Source: Glaesserella sp041817755
GTDB taxonomy: Bacteria > Pseudomonadota > Gammaproteobacteria > Enterobacterales > Pasteurellaceae
NCBI RefSeq assembly: GCF_041817755.1
Contig: NZ_JBGYBX010000039.1
Location: 1 to 64,000, forward strand
Length of the DNA stretch: 64,000 nt
Direction of reading: 5' to 3'
Positions 43,546 to 52,084 of the stretch are shown in pieces; the first letter of the stretch is position 1, and each line of letters begins with the position of its first letter. Under the pieces are notes generated by a model. It was not told the DNA's origin. It made no database searches and saw only the letters and a program-made list of their open reading frames with translations. A program made the position numbers and the translations under genes.

Positions 43546-44526
43546 TTATTGACTGATCGCTTTTTGCCAATCGTTTATCCACGCTCTGACTTTTTCCGTA
43601 TCAGGTTGGCTAAATTCAAGGGTTTTATAGCTTGGCAACGTTTTAAATAAGGGATCAACATCGGTATTCGCCACCGGTTTCATCACATTGTGATAAGAGA
43701 TAATTTTCTGTGCGTCCGGTTGCTGCAAAAAGCGTAAAAATTGGCGGGCAAGCTCAGGTTGCTTACTGGTTTTGGTCATCGCCGCCACTTCCACTTGTAG
43801 CAAATGCCCTTCGGCGAAATCCGCCGCAACATATTTATCCGTTTGCTCATGCCATTGATGATACAAGGGTGAAGTGGTGTAGCTTAATACTAAATCCGAT
43901 TCGCCCTTCAAAAATGCCCCGTAGGTTTCCGACCAACCTTTCCCGACGGTAACCGTATGGTTGGCTAAGGTTTGCCAAGCAGATTCCGTCTGTTCGCCAT
44001 AGACTTGATTGACCCAAAACAGCAAACCGCGGCCGACGGTACTGGTACGCGGATCTTGATAAATCACTTTCAGATCTTGGCGTTCTACTAGCTCTTTTAA
44101 GCTTTTCGGCGGATTGCTGACTTTTTCTTTATTGTAAATGAAGGCATATTCACCAAAATCGTAAGGCAAAAAGGTGCTACTTTGCCATGCTAGCGGTAAG
44201 TTATTGGCAGAATTTTGCACATGGTGTTCAACAAATAAGCCGGATTTTTCCGCTTCGGGCATGACAAAATGATCAATACCAAGCATGACATCGGCTTTGG
44301 TTTTATTGCCTTCCAAGCGAATGCGGTTAAACATTGTCACTCCGTCTTCAAAAGGCATGAATTTCAGATCACATTGACATTGCGATTCAAACAGCGTTTC
44401 TAATTTACCGGCAGGTCCCCATTCCGACGCAAAAGAATCATAGGTGTAAACCGTGAGTGTCGGCGGTTGGGCAAAAGCGGTGGTTGCTGCGGTTAAGGCA
44501 GAAAGGGCGAAAAAATTAAATTTCAT
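43546..44526 (-). CDS. thiB: Thiamine-binding periplasmic protein ThiB
   Basis: Binding protein of the thiamine/TPP ABC importer, 326 residues (E. coli 327). A signal peptide covers 1-19 (AFA). LTVYTYDSFASEWGPAG, DVMLGIDHF, YDFGEYAFIYNK and GWSETYGAFLKGESDLVLSYTTSP are characteristic, with Trp and Tyr residues that stack on the pyrimidine. A TPP riboswitch lies upstream. The permease and ATPase genes thiP and thiQ, normally downstream, are absent; pabB follows instead. Confidence 0.95.
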   Translation of the reverse strand: MKFNFFALSALTAATTAFAQPPTLTVYTYDSFASEWGPAGKLETLFESQCQCDLKFMPFEDGVTMFNRIRLEGNKTKADVMLGIDHFVMPEAEKSGLFVEHHVQNSANNLPLAWQSSTFLPYDFGEYAFIYNKEKVSNPPKSLKELVERQDLKVIYQDPRTSTVGRGLLFWVNQVYGEQTESAWQTLANHTVTVGKGWSETYGAFLKGESDLVLSYTTSPLYHQWHEQTDKYVAADFAEGHLLQVEVAAMTKTSKQPELARQFLRFLQQPDAQKIISYHNVMKPVANTDVDPLFKTLPSYKTLEFSQPDTEKVRAWINDWQKAISQ

Positions 44527-44533
44527 TGAAAAC

Positions 44534-44559
44534 TCCTTCTAAAAGTGAAAATAGAAGGA
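44534..44559 (-). promoter_or_regulatory. Expression platform: hairpin hiding the thiB ribosome site
   Basis: On the minus strand TCCTTCTA pairs with TAGAAGGA across a 10-nt loop. The second arm contains most of the AAGGAG Shine-Dalgarno of thiB, so the hairpin would block translation start. Confidence 0.7.
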
Positions 44560-44591
44560 TCTAAAACAGGCGGATATAGATTGTCTGTCTC

Positions 44592-44668
44592 AAATCCCTA
44601 CGCTGATATTAGTCAGATCAGGTTCTATGGGTATTTCTCAGCCTTTGTTACAAAGCACCCCGATGAGA
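44592..44668 (-). ncRNA. TPP riboswitch (THI element)
   Basis: On the minus strand the THI-box blocks occur in order: GGGGTGC, GCTGAGA, ATACCC, GAACCTGATCTG, then TAATATCAGCGTAGGGA. This is the thiamine pyrophosphate aptamer, placed about 65 nt before thiB. Confidence 0.95.
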
Positions 44669-44859
44669 ACTGGGTATATACTCATTTTATTTTTTGAGCT
44701 GCTTTTTCAGACAAAAAACACCAAAACATAAAACGAGGATATGCCCTAGTATTTTACTATAATTTAAACAAAAAATCGCTTAGAATGCGGAAATCCGACC
44801 ATATTACAAGCGGTCTGTTTTGCGCAACATTTTGCAAAATCCGTGGAAAAGGAACACAC

Positions 44860-45927
44860 TTGAACGAACTGATTTTTACCCTTGAGCCGCAAGATAACGC
44901 CCGTCTGCAATCGTTATGCGGTGCGTTTGACGAACATCTCACCTTGATTGAAAAGAGCTTTAACCTGATTATCGCTCGCAATGCTTTCACCTTTACCCTT
45001 CAACCTGCCGAAGAAAATCACTATTCCGCTACGTTGCTAAAAAATTCAGCGAAATTAATTCAACAGCTTTACAACGAAACTGCGCCGATTAAAGGCAAAG
45101 TAAAAGAATTGGATTTGGAAGATGTCCATTTGGCAATTCAAGAAAGCCGTATGTTATTGCAAAATCAATGGACAAGCTCCGCTCATGAAATTGCCATTAA
45201 AACCAAACGTGGTGTAATTAAACCGCGTGGAGAGCATCAACAAGCCTATTTACGCAATATTCTCAACCACGATATTAGTTTCGGTATCGGACCAGCGGGT
45301 ACAGGTAAAACCTTTTTAGCCGTGGCGGCTGCGGTGGAATCCCTTGAGCGCCAAGAAATCCGCCGTATTTTGCTCACTCGTCCCGCAGTGGAAGCAGGTG
45401 AGAAACTCGGCTTCTTACCAGGGGATTTAGGGCAAAAAATCGAGCCTTATCTTCGTCCGCTTTACGATGCGTTATTTGAAATGTTGGGCTTTGAGAAAGC
45501 TCAAAAATTGATGGAGCGAAATGTCATTGAAATCGCACCGCTTGCGTATATGCGTGGGCGGACGCTCAATGATGCCTTTATTATTTTGGATGAAAGTCAA
45601 AACACTACGACAGAGCAGATGAAGATGTTTTTAACCCGTATCGGCTTTAATTCTAAAGCGGTGATTACGGGAGACGTGACACAAATTGACTTGCCACGTA
45701 GCCAAAAATCCGGATTAAAACATGCGATGGAAGTGTTAAAAGATGTGCCTGAATTGAGTTTTAATTTCTTTGACAGCAAAGATATTGTGCGCCATCCCGT
45801 CGTAGCAAAAATCGTCCAAGCGTATGATGTGTGGGAAGCAGAAGATGAACAACGCCGAGAACAGCGTAAGTTAGAAAAATTGGCGCTGGGACAGCAGAAA
45901 ATTTTAGAACAGGCGGAGCAACTATGA
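44860..45927 (+). CDS. ybeZ: PhoH-like ATPase YbeZ
   Basis: Cytoplasmic P-loop ATPase linked to RNA/ribosome metabolism; 355 residues (E. coli YbeZ 346-359). It has an N-terminal KH-like region (1-85), Walker A GPAGTGKT near 140, Walker B FIILDESQN and TGDVTQIDLP. I start at a TTG at 44860, since AAGGA lies 7 nt before it and NELIFTLEP matches relatives; the frame from the ATG at 44785 would run through an uptake signal. The usual partner ybeY does not follow: the next gene, joined by an ATGA overlap, is an oxidoreductase. Confidence 0.92.
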   Translation: MNELIFTLEPQDNARLQSLCGAFDEHLTLIEKSFNLIIARNAFTFTLQPAEENHYSATLLKNSAKLIQQLYNETAPIKGKVKELDLEDVHLAIQESRMLLQNQWTSSAHEIAIKTKRGVIKPRGEHQQAYLRNILNHDISFGIGPAGTGKTFLAVAAAVESLERQEIRRILLTRPAVEAGEKLGFLPGDLGQKIEPYLRPLYDALFEMLGFEKAQKLMERNVIEIAPLAYMRGRTLNDAFIILDESQNTTTEQMKMFLTRIGFNSKAVITGDVTQIDLPRSQKSGLKHAMEVLKDVPELSFNFFDSKDIVRHPVVAKIVQAYDVWEAEDEQRREQRKLEKLALGQQKILEQAEQL

Positions 45928-46967
45928 GCCAAGTGTTGAATGTTGGTATTGCCGGTTTTGGCTATTCTAGCCACGTTTTTCATGTGCCGTTTTTGAAAGA
46001 AGATCCGCGTTTTCATATTGCCAAAGTGTATGAACGTTCGACCGACAAGGCACTAGCCGTCTTGCCGAATGTGGAGATCGTACGTCAATTTGATGATTTA
46101 TTGAGTGATGAGATCGATCTCATCATTATTACTACGCCGAACCAAACGCACTATGAGCTGGCTAAGCAAGCCATTTTGGCGGGTAAACACGTCTTGGTTG
46201 AAAAGCCGTTGGTGGTAGACGCACAACAAGCTGTGGAGCTGAATGAATTGGCTAAACGGCAGAATGTGATCTTATCGGTGTATCAAAACCGCCGTTGGGA
46301 CAGCGCTATTGCCACTGCAAAACAGATTTTGGCTCAAGACTTACTCGGTGACCCCGTAGATTGTGAAATCCGTTTTGAACGCTATGCTAAAGGCAAAAAT
46401 GTCAAAGCTTGGAAAGAAACAGGCGAAAAAGGTACAGGCTTAGTATATGACTTGGGCGTACATTTAATCGATGCTTCCCTTTACTTATTCGGCATGCCGA
46501 GCGCAGTATTTGCCGATATTCGCTATCAACATGAAGGCGCGTTGAGTGATGACAACTTCACCCTACATCTTTATTACGAGTCAGGCTTAAAAGTGGCGCT
46601 TTATGCGTCAAAATACGCTCGTGAAGCCGGTAAGCATTTTGTTTTGCACGGTAAACTGGGTTCTTATGTGAAAGAGAAGCCGGATATTCAAGAAGGATTG
46701 CTTGCAAGCGGTGTGATTCCGCATAAAAATTACAATCGGGAAGCGGAGCAAGATTGGGGAATTTTGCATACGGAGATTGATGGAGAAGTGGTTCGACAGT
46801 CGTTTCAGAATACGGAGACGAGTTATCAAGTTTTATACGATAATCTGTATTTGGCAATCACCGAACATCAACCGCTAGCGGTCACCGCCGAACAAGCCGC
46901 AACGGTGTTATCTATTATCGAAAAAGCATTTGAAAGTGCCAAAATCGGTGCAAAACTCTCGCTGTAA
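45924..46967 (+). CDS. Gfo/Idh/MocA-family oxidoreductase, YdgJ-like
   Basis: NAD(P)-dependent dehydrogenase of 347 residues. The Rossmann motif is GIAGFGYSSHVFH (8-20), then TTPNQTHYELA, the catalytic EKPLVV near 93 and QNRRWDS. Domain two (about 125-347) has VKAWKETGEKGTGLVYDLGVHLID with the conserved Asp and His. Closest in layout to E. coli YdgJ, a scyllo-inositol dehydrogenase, but the substrate is uncertain. It begins inside the ybeZ stop (ATGA) and ends in a strong terminator. Confidence 0.88.
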   Translation: MSQVLNVGIAGFGYSSHVFHVPFLKEDPRFHIAKVYERSTDKALAVLPNVEIVRQFDDLLSDEIDLIIITTPNQTHYELAKQAILAGKHVLVEKPLVVDAQQAVELNELAKRQNVILSVYQNRRWDSAIATAKQILAQDLLGDPVDCEIRFERYAKGKNVKAWKETGEKGTGLVYDLGVHLIDASLYLFGMPSAVFADIRYQHEGALSDDNFTLHLYYESGLKVALYASKYAREAGKHFVLHGKLGSYVKEKPDIQEGLLASGVIPHKNYNREAEQDWGILHTEIDGEVVRQSFQNTETSYQVLYDNLYLAITEHQPLAVTAEQAATVLSIIEKAFESAKIGAKLSL

Positions 46968-46970
46968 CAG

Positions 46971-47006
46971 AAAAAACCGCTTATTTTATTGAAATAAGCG
47001 GTTTTT
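46971..47006. terminator. Bidirectional terminator between oxidoreductase and copA
   Basis: A 16-bp perfect stem, AAAAAACCGCTTATTT with its complement, with a 4-nt loop and runs of A and T on the two sides. Confidence 0.92.
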
Positions 47007-47007
47007 T

Positions 47008-49161
47008 CTATTTTAGTAGTCGTTGGCTATTGAGTACCACAGTCACTGACGATAATGCCATCGCAACCGCCGCAATCATCGGGTTTAATAACCCGCCGGT
47101 GAACGGATAAAGCACACCACAGGCAATCGGAATCGCAACAATGTTGTAAATAAATGCGCCGACTAAGCTCTGTTTCATATTTTGTACGACACGTTTTGAG
47201 AACGGCAAAATCTCAGCCAAAGGCTGTAAACCGGATTGCATCAAAGAAAGATCCGCACTTTCCACCGCAATTTCACTACCGTTGTGCATCGCAATACCGA
47301 CATTGGCTTGTGCGAGAGCGGGGGAATCATTGATTCCATCGCCAATCATGGCGACTTTTCTGCCTTGTTGTTGGAGCTTGATGATCTGCTCAGCTTTTTG
47401 TTCGGGTAGGACTTCGGCAATCACTTCATCTAAACCTAATGTGTTTGCGTAATATTCCGCTGTAGCTTGGCGATCACCTGTCAGCATCACACAGTGATAA
47501 CCCTGTGCTTTGAATTGAGCAATAACCGCCTGACTTTCGGGACGAAGTTGATCTTGCAAATAGATTACGCCAATCGTCTTACGGTTTACCGCAACAAAAA
47601 CTTGTGTTCCTACGTGATGACAAGCGGTCTGTTTCACGGAAAAATTTGCAAAATGCGGATTACCGACCCGAATTTCATCTTCTCCCCGTAAAGCAGAAAT
47701 CCCTTGTCCTTTCGCAATTTGTACATTGCTGATTTCCTCGCTCGGTAAATATTCCGCATATTTCACAATCGCTTTGGCTATCGGGTGAGAGGCTTGCTGC
47801 TCAAGGCTTTTGGCTAAACGAAGCACATCATCGACGCGGCTATCGCCAAAGGTTTCAATATGCGTTATCTGCATTTCACCTGTTGTGAGCGTCCCTGTTT
47901 TATCAAAGACTAACGTATCAAGTTCACTGCTCGCCTGTAGTGCTTCAATGTTTCGAACCAACACCCCAAACTCGGCGGAACGAGCGACACCGACAATGGT
48001 AGAGAGTGGAATGGCTAATCCTAACGCACAAGGGCAGGCAATAATTAATACCGTGGTGAAAATGGATAAGGCAAAGGCAAAATCTTGACCTAATGCTAAC
48101 CAAATTAACGCACTGAGTAAGGCAATCGTGACCACCGTCGGCACAAAAACGGCGGCGACCTTATCCACCCATTTTGCTAACGGTGGTTTAGATGATTGTG
48201 CATGGCGGACGGCAGAAATAATCCGAGCTAATGCCGTTTGTGAACCGACTTGTTCGGCAAGATAAATTCCCGCACCGTCTTGCACAATGGTGCCGGCCCG
48301 CACTTTATCGCCTATTCGTTTTTCAACGGGTAAGGCTTCTCCCGTCAGCATGGATTCATCCACCCACAATGAACCGCTTTGCAATACGCCGTCCACTGCA
48401 AAGCGATCCCCCGTTAAGGCTTGGATTCGCATTTGGGGTTTTATCCCTTTCGTTGAAATCGTTTTTGCAATTTCTCCGTCAAAAATGACCGCTTGTTGTG
48501 GCGCTAAATCCAGCAATTTTTCTAAGGCGAGAGATGAACGCTGCTTCGCTTTCAATTCCAGATATTTGCCTAAATTGAGAAAGCCGATGATCATCACGCT
48601 GGCTTCGTAGTATAAATGGGAATGGGGTTGAGGGAACAGCGTCAAATACAACGAATAAAGAAAGGCAACGCCCGTGCTAATCGCAATCAAGGTGTCCATT
48701 GTCGCCGCCCGGTGTTTCAAGCTTGTCCACGCCCCGATAAAGAAGTGCTTACCACTAAAAAACATCGTGCCGAGTGTCACGAATGCCCAAGCTAACCAAA
48801 TAGGACGATTTTCTACGGTCGGTGACATACCGAATACCATGCCGTATACCATCAATAAGCCACCCACCAATAATACGACAATAAACTGACGACGTTTTTG
48901 GGTTAAAGTCGCTAACGTTTGGGCTTGCTGCTTGGCTCGACGAATCTCTTCACTTTCTAACAATTCTGCACCGAAACCGATTTTCGTCACCGCTTGTACC
49001 ACGGAATCTGCCGTAACATCACCTTGTACAAAGGCGGTTTGATCGGCTAAATTAACCGACACATATTCCACGTCCGCCAATCTTCCGATAACCGTTTCTA
49101 CACGGCGTACACAAGCCGCACAATGCAAGCCGTTGAGCAGAAATTGTTGCTCTTGTGCCAT
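47008..49161 (-). CDS. copA: Copper-exporting P1B-type ATPase CopA
   Basis: Inner-membrane Cu+ pump, 717 residues. One N-terminal HMA domain (LHCAAC, Cys14/Cys17), eight helices, the CPC motif in IIACPCALGLA, phosphorylation Asp in VFDKTGTLT, SHP in QASHPIAK and GDGINDSPALA. Tyr/Asn in the seventh helix and Met/Ser in the eighth (NIVAIPIACGVLYP, MIAAVAMALSSVTVV) are as in copper pumps. E. coli CopA has two HMA domains; here the second is the separate CopZ gene 2 nt upstream. Confidence 0.95.
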   Translation of the reverse strand: MAQEQQFLLNGLHCAACVRRVETVIGRLADVEYVSVNLADQTAFVQGDVTADSVVQAVTKIGFGAELLESEEIRRAKQQAQTLATLTQKRRQFIVVLLVGGLLMVYGMVFGMSPTVENRPIWLAWAFVTLGTMFFSGKHFFIGAWTSLKHRAATMDTLIAISTGVAFLYSLYLTLFPQPHSHLYYEASVMIIGFLNLGKYLELKAKQRSSLALEKLLDLAPQQAVIFDGEIAKTISTKGIKPQMRIQALTGDRFAVDGVLQSGSLWVDESMLTGEALPVEKRIGDKVRAGTIVQDGAGIYLAEQVGSQTALARIISAVRHAQSSKPPLAKWVDKVAAVFVPTVVTIALLSALIWLALGQDFAFALSIFTTVLIIACPCALGLAIPLSTIVGVARSAEFGVLVRNIEALQASSELDTLVFDKTGTLTTGEMQITHIETFGDSRVDDVLRLAKSLEQQASHPIAKAIVKYAEYLPSEEISNVQIAKGQGISALRGEDEIRVGNPHFANFSVKQTACHHVGTQVFVAVNRKTIGVIYLQDQLRPESQAVIAQFKAQGYHCVMLTGDRQATAEYYANTLGLDEVIAEVLPEQKAEQIIKLQQQGRKVAMIGDGINDSPALAQANVGIAMHNGSEIAVESADLSLMQSGLQPLAEILPFSKRVVQNMKQSLVGAFIYNIVAIPIACGVLYPFTGGLLNPMIAAVAMALSSVTVVLNSQRLLK

Positions 49162-49163
49162 GG

Positions 49164-49367
49164 CTATGCCTCTTTTGCCTCAAAGCCAATATCAACAATG
49201 GCATCAATCAAGGTTTTTGCCTGTTCTTCACTGTCGATAATAGCGGTTTGGGTCGCCAAATCAATTTGTACATCACGGACTGTCGGTAATTCTCGTAAGG
49301 CTTTATCCACACTTTTCACGCAATTGCCGCAATGTAATCCGTCAAGTTGTAATGTGATGGTTGTCAT
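49164..49367 (-). CDS. copZ: Copper chaperone CopZ-like HMA protein
   Basis: 67-residue single HMA domain with the metal motif LHCGNC (residues 11-16), a beta-alpha-beta-beta-alpha-beta length and a C-terminal GFEAKEA. Cytoplasmic Cu+ carrier that hands metal to CopA. It is the first gene of copZ-copA, transcribed from the CueR-type promoter. Confidence 0.9.
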   Translation of the reverse strand: MTTITLQLDGLHCGNCVKSVDKALRELPTVRDVQIDLATQTAIIDSEEQAKTLIDAIVDIGFEAKEA

Positions 49368-49402
49368 TTTATTTCCCTTTTGCGTTTGAATAAATTGAGT
49401 GC

Positions 49403-49433
49403 ATAATAAACCTTTACCCTAGGTGAAGGTCAA
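49403..49433 (-). promoter_or_regulatory. CueR-type promoter of copZ-copA
   Basis: On the minus strand TTGACC (complement of 49428-49433), a 19-bp spacer and TATTAT (complement of 49403-49408). The over-long 19-bp spacer is diagnostic of MerR-family control. Spanning it is a 21-bp inverted repeat (49410-49430), ACCTTTACC/GGTGAAGGT around CTA. It ends 8 bp before cueR, so CueR binding also covers that gene's ribosome site. Confidence 0.92.
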
Positions 49434-49438
49434 GTGTT

Positions 49439-49825
49439 ATGAATATCAGCCAAGCAGCAAAATTGTCGGGATTAACCGCCAAACAGATTCGGGATTACGA
49501 AAAAGCAGGATTGTTACCGCACGCTCAGCGCAGTGAGTCGGGTTACCGTCTGTATTCGGAAAAAGAGCTGGAACGATTACATTTTATTAGCAATGCCCGT
49601 AAAGTCGGCTTTTCCCTTCAACAAATCGGCGAATTATTAAAGTTAAATGATGATCCGAATCGGGCAAGCCGTGATGTCAAACGATTGACCGAGCAGCACA
49701 TTATCGAATTGCAGCATAAGATTGCCGATTTACAAGCGATGTTGAATTTATTACAAAATTGGAACCGCTCCTGTTGCGGTAATGAAAAATCGGATTGTGC
49801 GATTTTGAAAGGATTACAGCGCTAA
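49439..49825 (+). CDS. cueR: Copper-responsive regulator CueR
   Basis: MerR-family activator, 128 residues. HTH and wing 1-70 (NISQAAKLSGLTAKQIRDYEKAGLL), dimerisation helix about 75-108, and the copper loop with Cys112 and Cys120 (CCGNEKSDC), the same numbering as in E. coli CueR. It senses Cu+ and untwists the 19-bp-spacer promoter. Divergent from copZ-copA. Weak AAGG before the ATG, inside the operator. The last base of its stop codon is the first base of a double uptake signal. Confidence 0.93.
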   Translation: MNISQAAKLSGLTAKQIRDYEKAGLLPHAQRSESGYRLYSEKELERLHFISNARKVGFSLQQIGELLKLNDDPNRASRDVKRLTEQHIIELQHKIADLQAMLNLLQNWNRSCCGNEKSDCAILKGLQR

Positions 49826-49882
49826 CAAGCGGTCTGTTTTGCCAAACAATTTGCAAAAATACCGCCCGAAGTCACCGCTTGT
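49825..49882. repeat. 58-bp inverted double uptake signal, unit 5
   Basis: ACAAGCGGT (49825-49833) and ACCGCTTGT (49874-49882) around a central TTTGCAAA. The left core begins in the cueR stop codon and the right core lies in the last codons of convergent recQ. Confidence 0.85.
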
Positions 49883-51698
49883 ATTCGCGTCGGATGTTCA
49901 TATGCTCTCTGATTAAGTCGAGGAACGGCGGGCCGAAGCGCTCTAATTTTCGCTCGCCTATACCATTAATGTCCAACATCTCGTCTTCAGTCACAGGTAA
50001 AAATTCCGCCATTTCTTGCAAAGTTGCGTCGTTAAATACAATGTAAGGCGGGATATTTTCCTTGTCCGCAATTTGTTTGCGCAAAAATTTTAAGCGGGCA
50101 AACAGATCTTTATCATAATGCCGGCTGCTTTGCGATTTCTGAATATATGCCGTTGAGGAAAAACCGATGCGCGGCATCGCCAGTTCCAAACCGATTTCCG
50201 CCCGTAAAATCGGGCGCGCTTCTTCGGTTAACTGCAATGCCGAATGATTCACGATATTTTGGCGGATAAACCCTAAATGAATCAGTTGGCGGGTCACACT
50301 CACCCAATATTCCTGCGATTTATCTTTGCCGATACCGTAGACGGATAACGTATCATGCTGATGTTCGCGGATTTTTTGCTGATTCAACCCGCGCAATACG
50401 GCAACCACATGGTGTAAGCCGAACCGCTGCCCGGTTCGATAAATCACCGACATCACTTTCTGTGCATCGATTAAACCGTCATATTTTTTGGGCGGATCCA
50501 AACAAATATCACAATTTTTACAGGGCGTTTGGCGGGACTCGCCGAAATAATTCAGCAATACCAAGCGGCGACAGGTTTGTGATTCGGCAAACGCACCGAT
50601 TGCCTGAAGTTTGTGTTGCTCAATCTGGCGTTGTTCGCTTTCCGGTTTTTCCGCCAAGACTTTGTGCAGCCAGCCGTAATCCGCAGGATCATAAAATAGC
50701 AATGCTTCGGCAGGCAAATCATCACGCCCCGCCCGCCCGGTTTCCTGATAGTAGGATTCGATACTGCGCGGCAAATCGAAATGCACCACAAAACGGACGT
50801 TCGATTTATTAATCCCCATTCCGAATGCTACCGTGGCAACGACAATTTGAATATTATCCCGCTGAAAGGCGTTCTGCACCGTTTCACGCTGTTGCATTGT
50901 CATACCGGCATGATAACCCATCACGGAAAAATGGCGAGCCGATAACTTTTCGGTGATTTCTTCCACTTTTTTACGGCTGTTGCAATATACAATGCCGCTT
51001 TTCCCTTTCTGCCCGCTAATAAATTTTACCAGTTGTTCAATCGGTTTGAATTTTTCTTGAACGGTATAGCGAATATTCGGGCGATCGAAGCTGCCTAGAT
51101 AGATATGCGGATCAGACAATTTCAAGTGGTGGATAATATCGGTTCGGGTTGTCGGATCGGCGGTTGCCGTTAACGCGACAAGCGGTATGTTCGGAAAGGT
51201 TTTTCGCAAACCGCCCAATAACGTATATTCAGGGCGGAAATCGTGTCCCCACTGAGAAACACAGTGAGCCTCATCCACGGCGATTAAGCTGATTTTACAA
51301 TGTGCAATGAAATGAAAAAATCCGGATGTCATCACCTTTTCGGGAGACAAATACAATAATTTCAACTGCCCCGACAGCGCCTTTTGTTCGACGGCTTGTT
51401 GTTCTTCTAACGTTTGTGTCGAATTGAGATACGCCGCTTCAATGCCGTTGGTCAATAACTGATCGACCTGATCTTTCATGAGTGAAATAAGCGGAGAAAC
51501 CACCAAAGTAATGCCGTCTAAACAAAGGGCGGGTACTTGATAGCAGAGTGATTTTCCGCCCCCTGTGGTAATAATGACAAGGCAATCGTTACCCGATAAC
51601 ACAGCATCAATCACTTCGGATTGACCTTGTCGGAAAGATTGATAGCCAAAGACGTTATGTAAAACTTCTTTGGCTTTGGCGGTATTTGAGGCTGACAT
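49872..51698 (-). CDS. recQ: ATP-dependent DNA helicase RecQ
   Basis: 3'-5' helicase of recombination and fork repair, 608 residues (E. coli 609). FGYQSFRQGQ (motif 0), TTGGGKS (Walker A), VDEAHCVSQWGHDFRPEY (motif II and aromatic loop), TGRAGRD (motif VI), a zinc-binding CR..C..CD..C (CRRLVLLNYFGE...CKNCDIC), winged-helix RQC and an HRDC domain at the end (FLPVTEDEMLDINGIGERK). Its ATG overlaps the cyaY stop (TAATG). Confidence 0.96.
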   Translation of the reverse strand: MSASNTAKAKEVLHNVFGYQSFRQGQSEVIDAVLSGNDCLVIITTGGGKSLCYQVPALCLDGITLVVSPLISLMKDQVDQLLTNGIEAAYLNSTQTLEEQQAVEQKALSGQLKLLYLSPEKVMTSGFFHFIAHCKISLIAVDEAHCVSQWGHDFRPEYTLLGGLRKTFPNIPLVALTATADPTTRTDIIHHLKLSDPHIYLGSFDRPNIRYTVQEKFKPIEQLVKFISGQKGKSGIVYCNSRKKVEEITEKLSARHFSVMGYHAGMTMQQRETVQNAFQRDNIQIVVATVAFGMGINKSNVRFVVHFDLPRSIESYYQETGRAGRDDLPAEALLFYDPADYGWLHKVLAEKPESEQRQIEQHKLQAIGAFAESQTCRRLVLLNYFGESRQTPCKNCDICLDPPKKYDGLIDAQKVMSVIYRTGQRFGLHHVVAVLRGLNQQKIREHQHDTLSVYGIGKDKSQEYWVSVTRQLIHLGFIRQNIVNHSALQLTEEARPILRAEIGLELAMPRIGFSSTAYIQKSQSSRHYDKDLFARLKFLRKQIADKENIPPYIVFNDATLQEMAEFLPVTEDEMLDINGIGERKLERFGPPFLDLIREHMNIRREYKR

Positions 51699-52009
51699 TA
51701 AGCGAAAGAAGCTGTTTCTCCGTGACGGGCAACGGCTTCTTCTAAATGAATCCAGAAAGAGCGACCTTCAGAACTTAACCATTCACCATCCCGATAGGCA
51801 AAATGAAAACCGCCGAGTTTACTTGCCAGCCAAAGTTCTTGCATTGCCTCTTGCTTGTTGATCACAATTTGTGAATCATCATCAAACGTGATGGTAAACA
51901 CTGCACCTTGTGTTTCGCAATCAACATCACAGCCTTGTTCGTCAAGCTGCTCTTCAATCTGCGCCCACACTTGTTCAATTTCTCGGTGAAATTCTGCTAA
52001 ATTCATCAT
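51698..52009 (-). CDS. cyaY: Frataxin-like iron donor/regulator CyaY
   Basis: 103-residue bacterial frataxin that acts with IscS in iron-sulfur cluster assembly. An acidic first helix (FHREIEQVWAQIEEQLDEQ) carries the iron-binding ridge; WLASKLGGFHFAY and WLSSEGRSFW are hallmark sheet segments. Two adjacent ATGs are possible starts. Coupled to recQ by the TAATG overlap. Confidence 0.93.
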   Translation of the reverse strand: MMNLAEFHREIEQVWAQIEEQLDEQGCDVDCETQGAVFTITFDDDSQIVINKQEAMQELWLASKLGGFHFAYRDGEWLSSEGRSFWIHLEEAVARHGETASFA

Positions 52010-52084
52010 TATTCTCTTTAATCGTAATACATTGAAAAAACGCCCGCTATTTTGAATTTTTCCGCCACGCTTTTCAACGGCTTT

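Larger units (their letters stand above)
44527..44859. other. thiB/ybeZ divergent region, 333 bp
   Basis: Besides the riboswitch and its expression platform this gap holds one uptake core (44807-44815) close to the ybeZ start and a stretch after the riboswitch (44675-44760) that is AT-rich and likely carries both promoters. I cannot place either promoter with confidence. Confidence 0.5.

Noticed and set aside
48287..48610. 107-codon plus-strand frame opposite copA
   Set aside because: Antisense shadow of the copA actuator-domain region.
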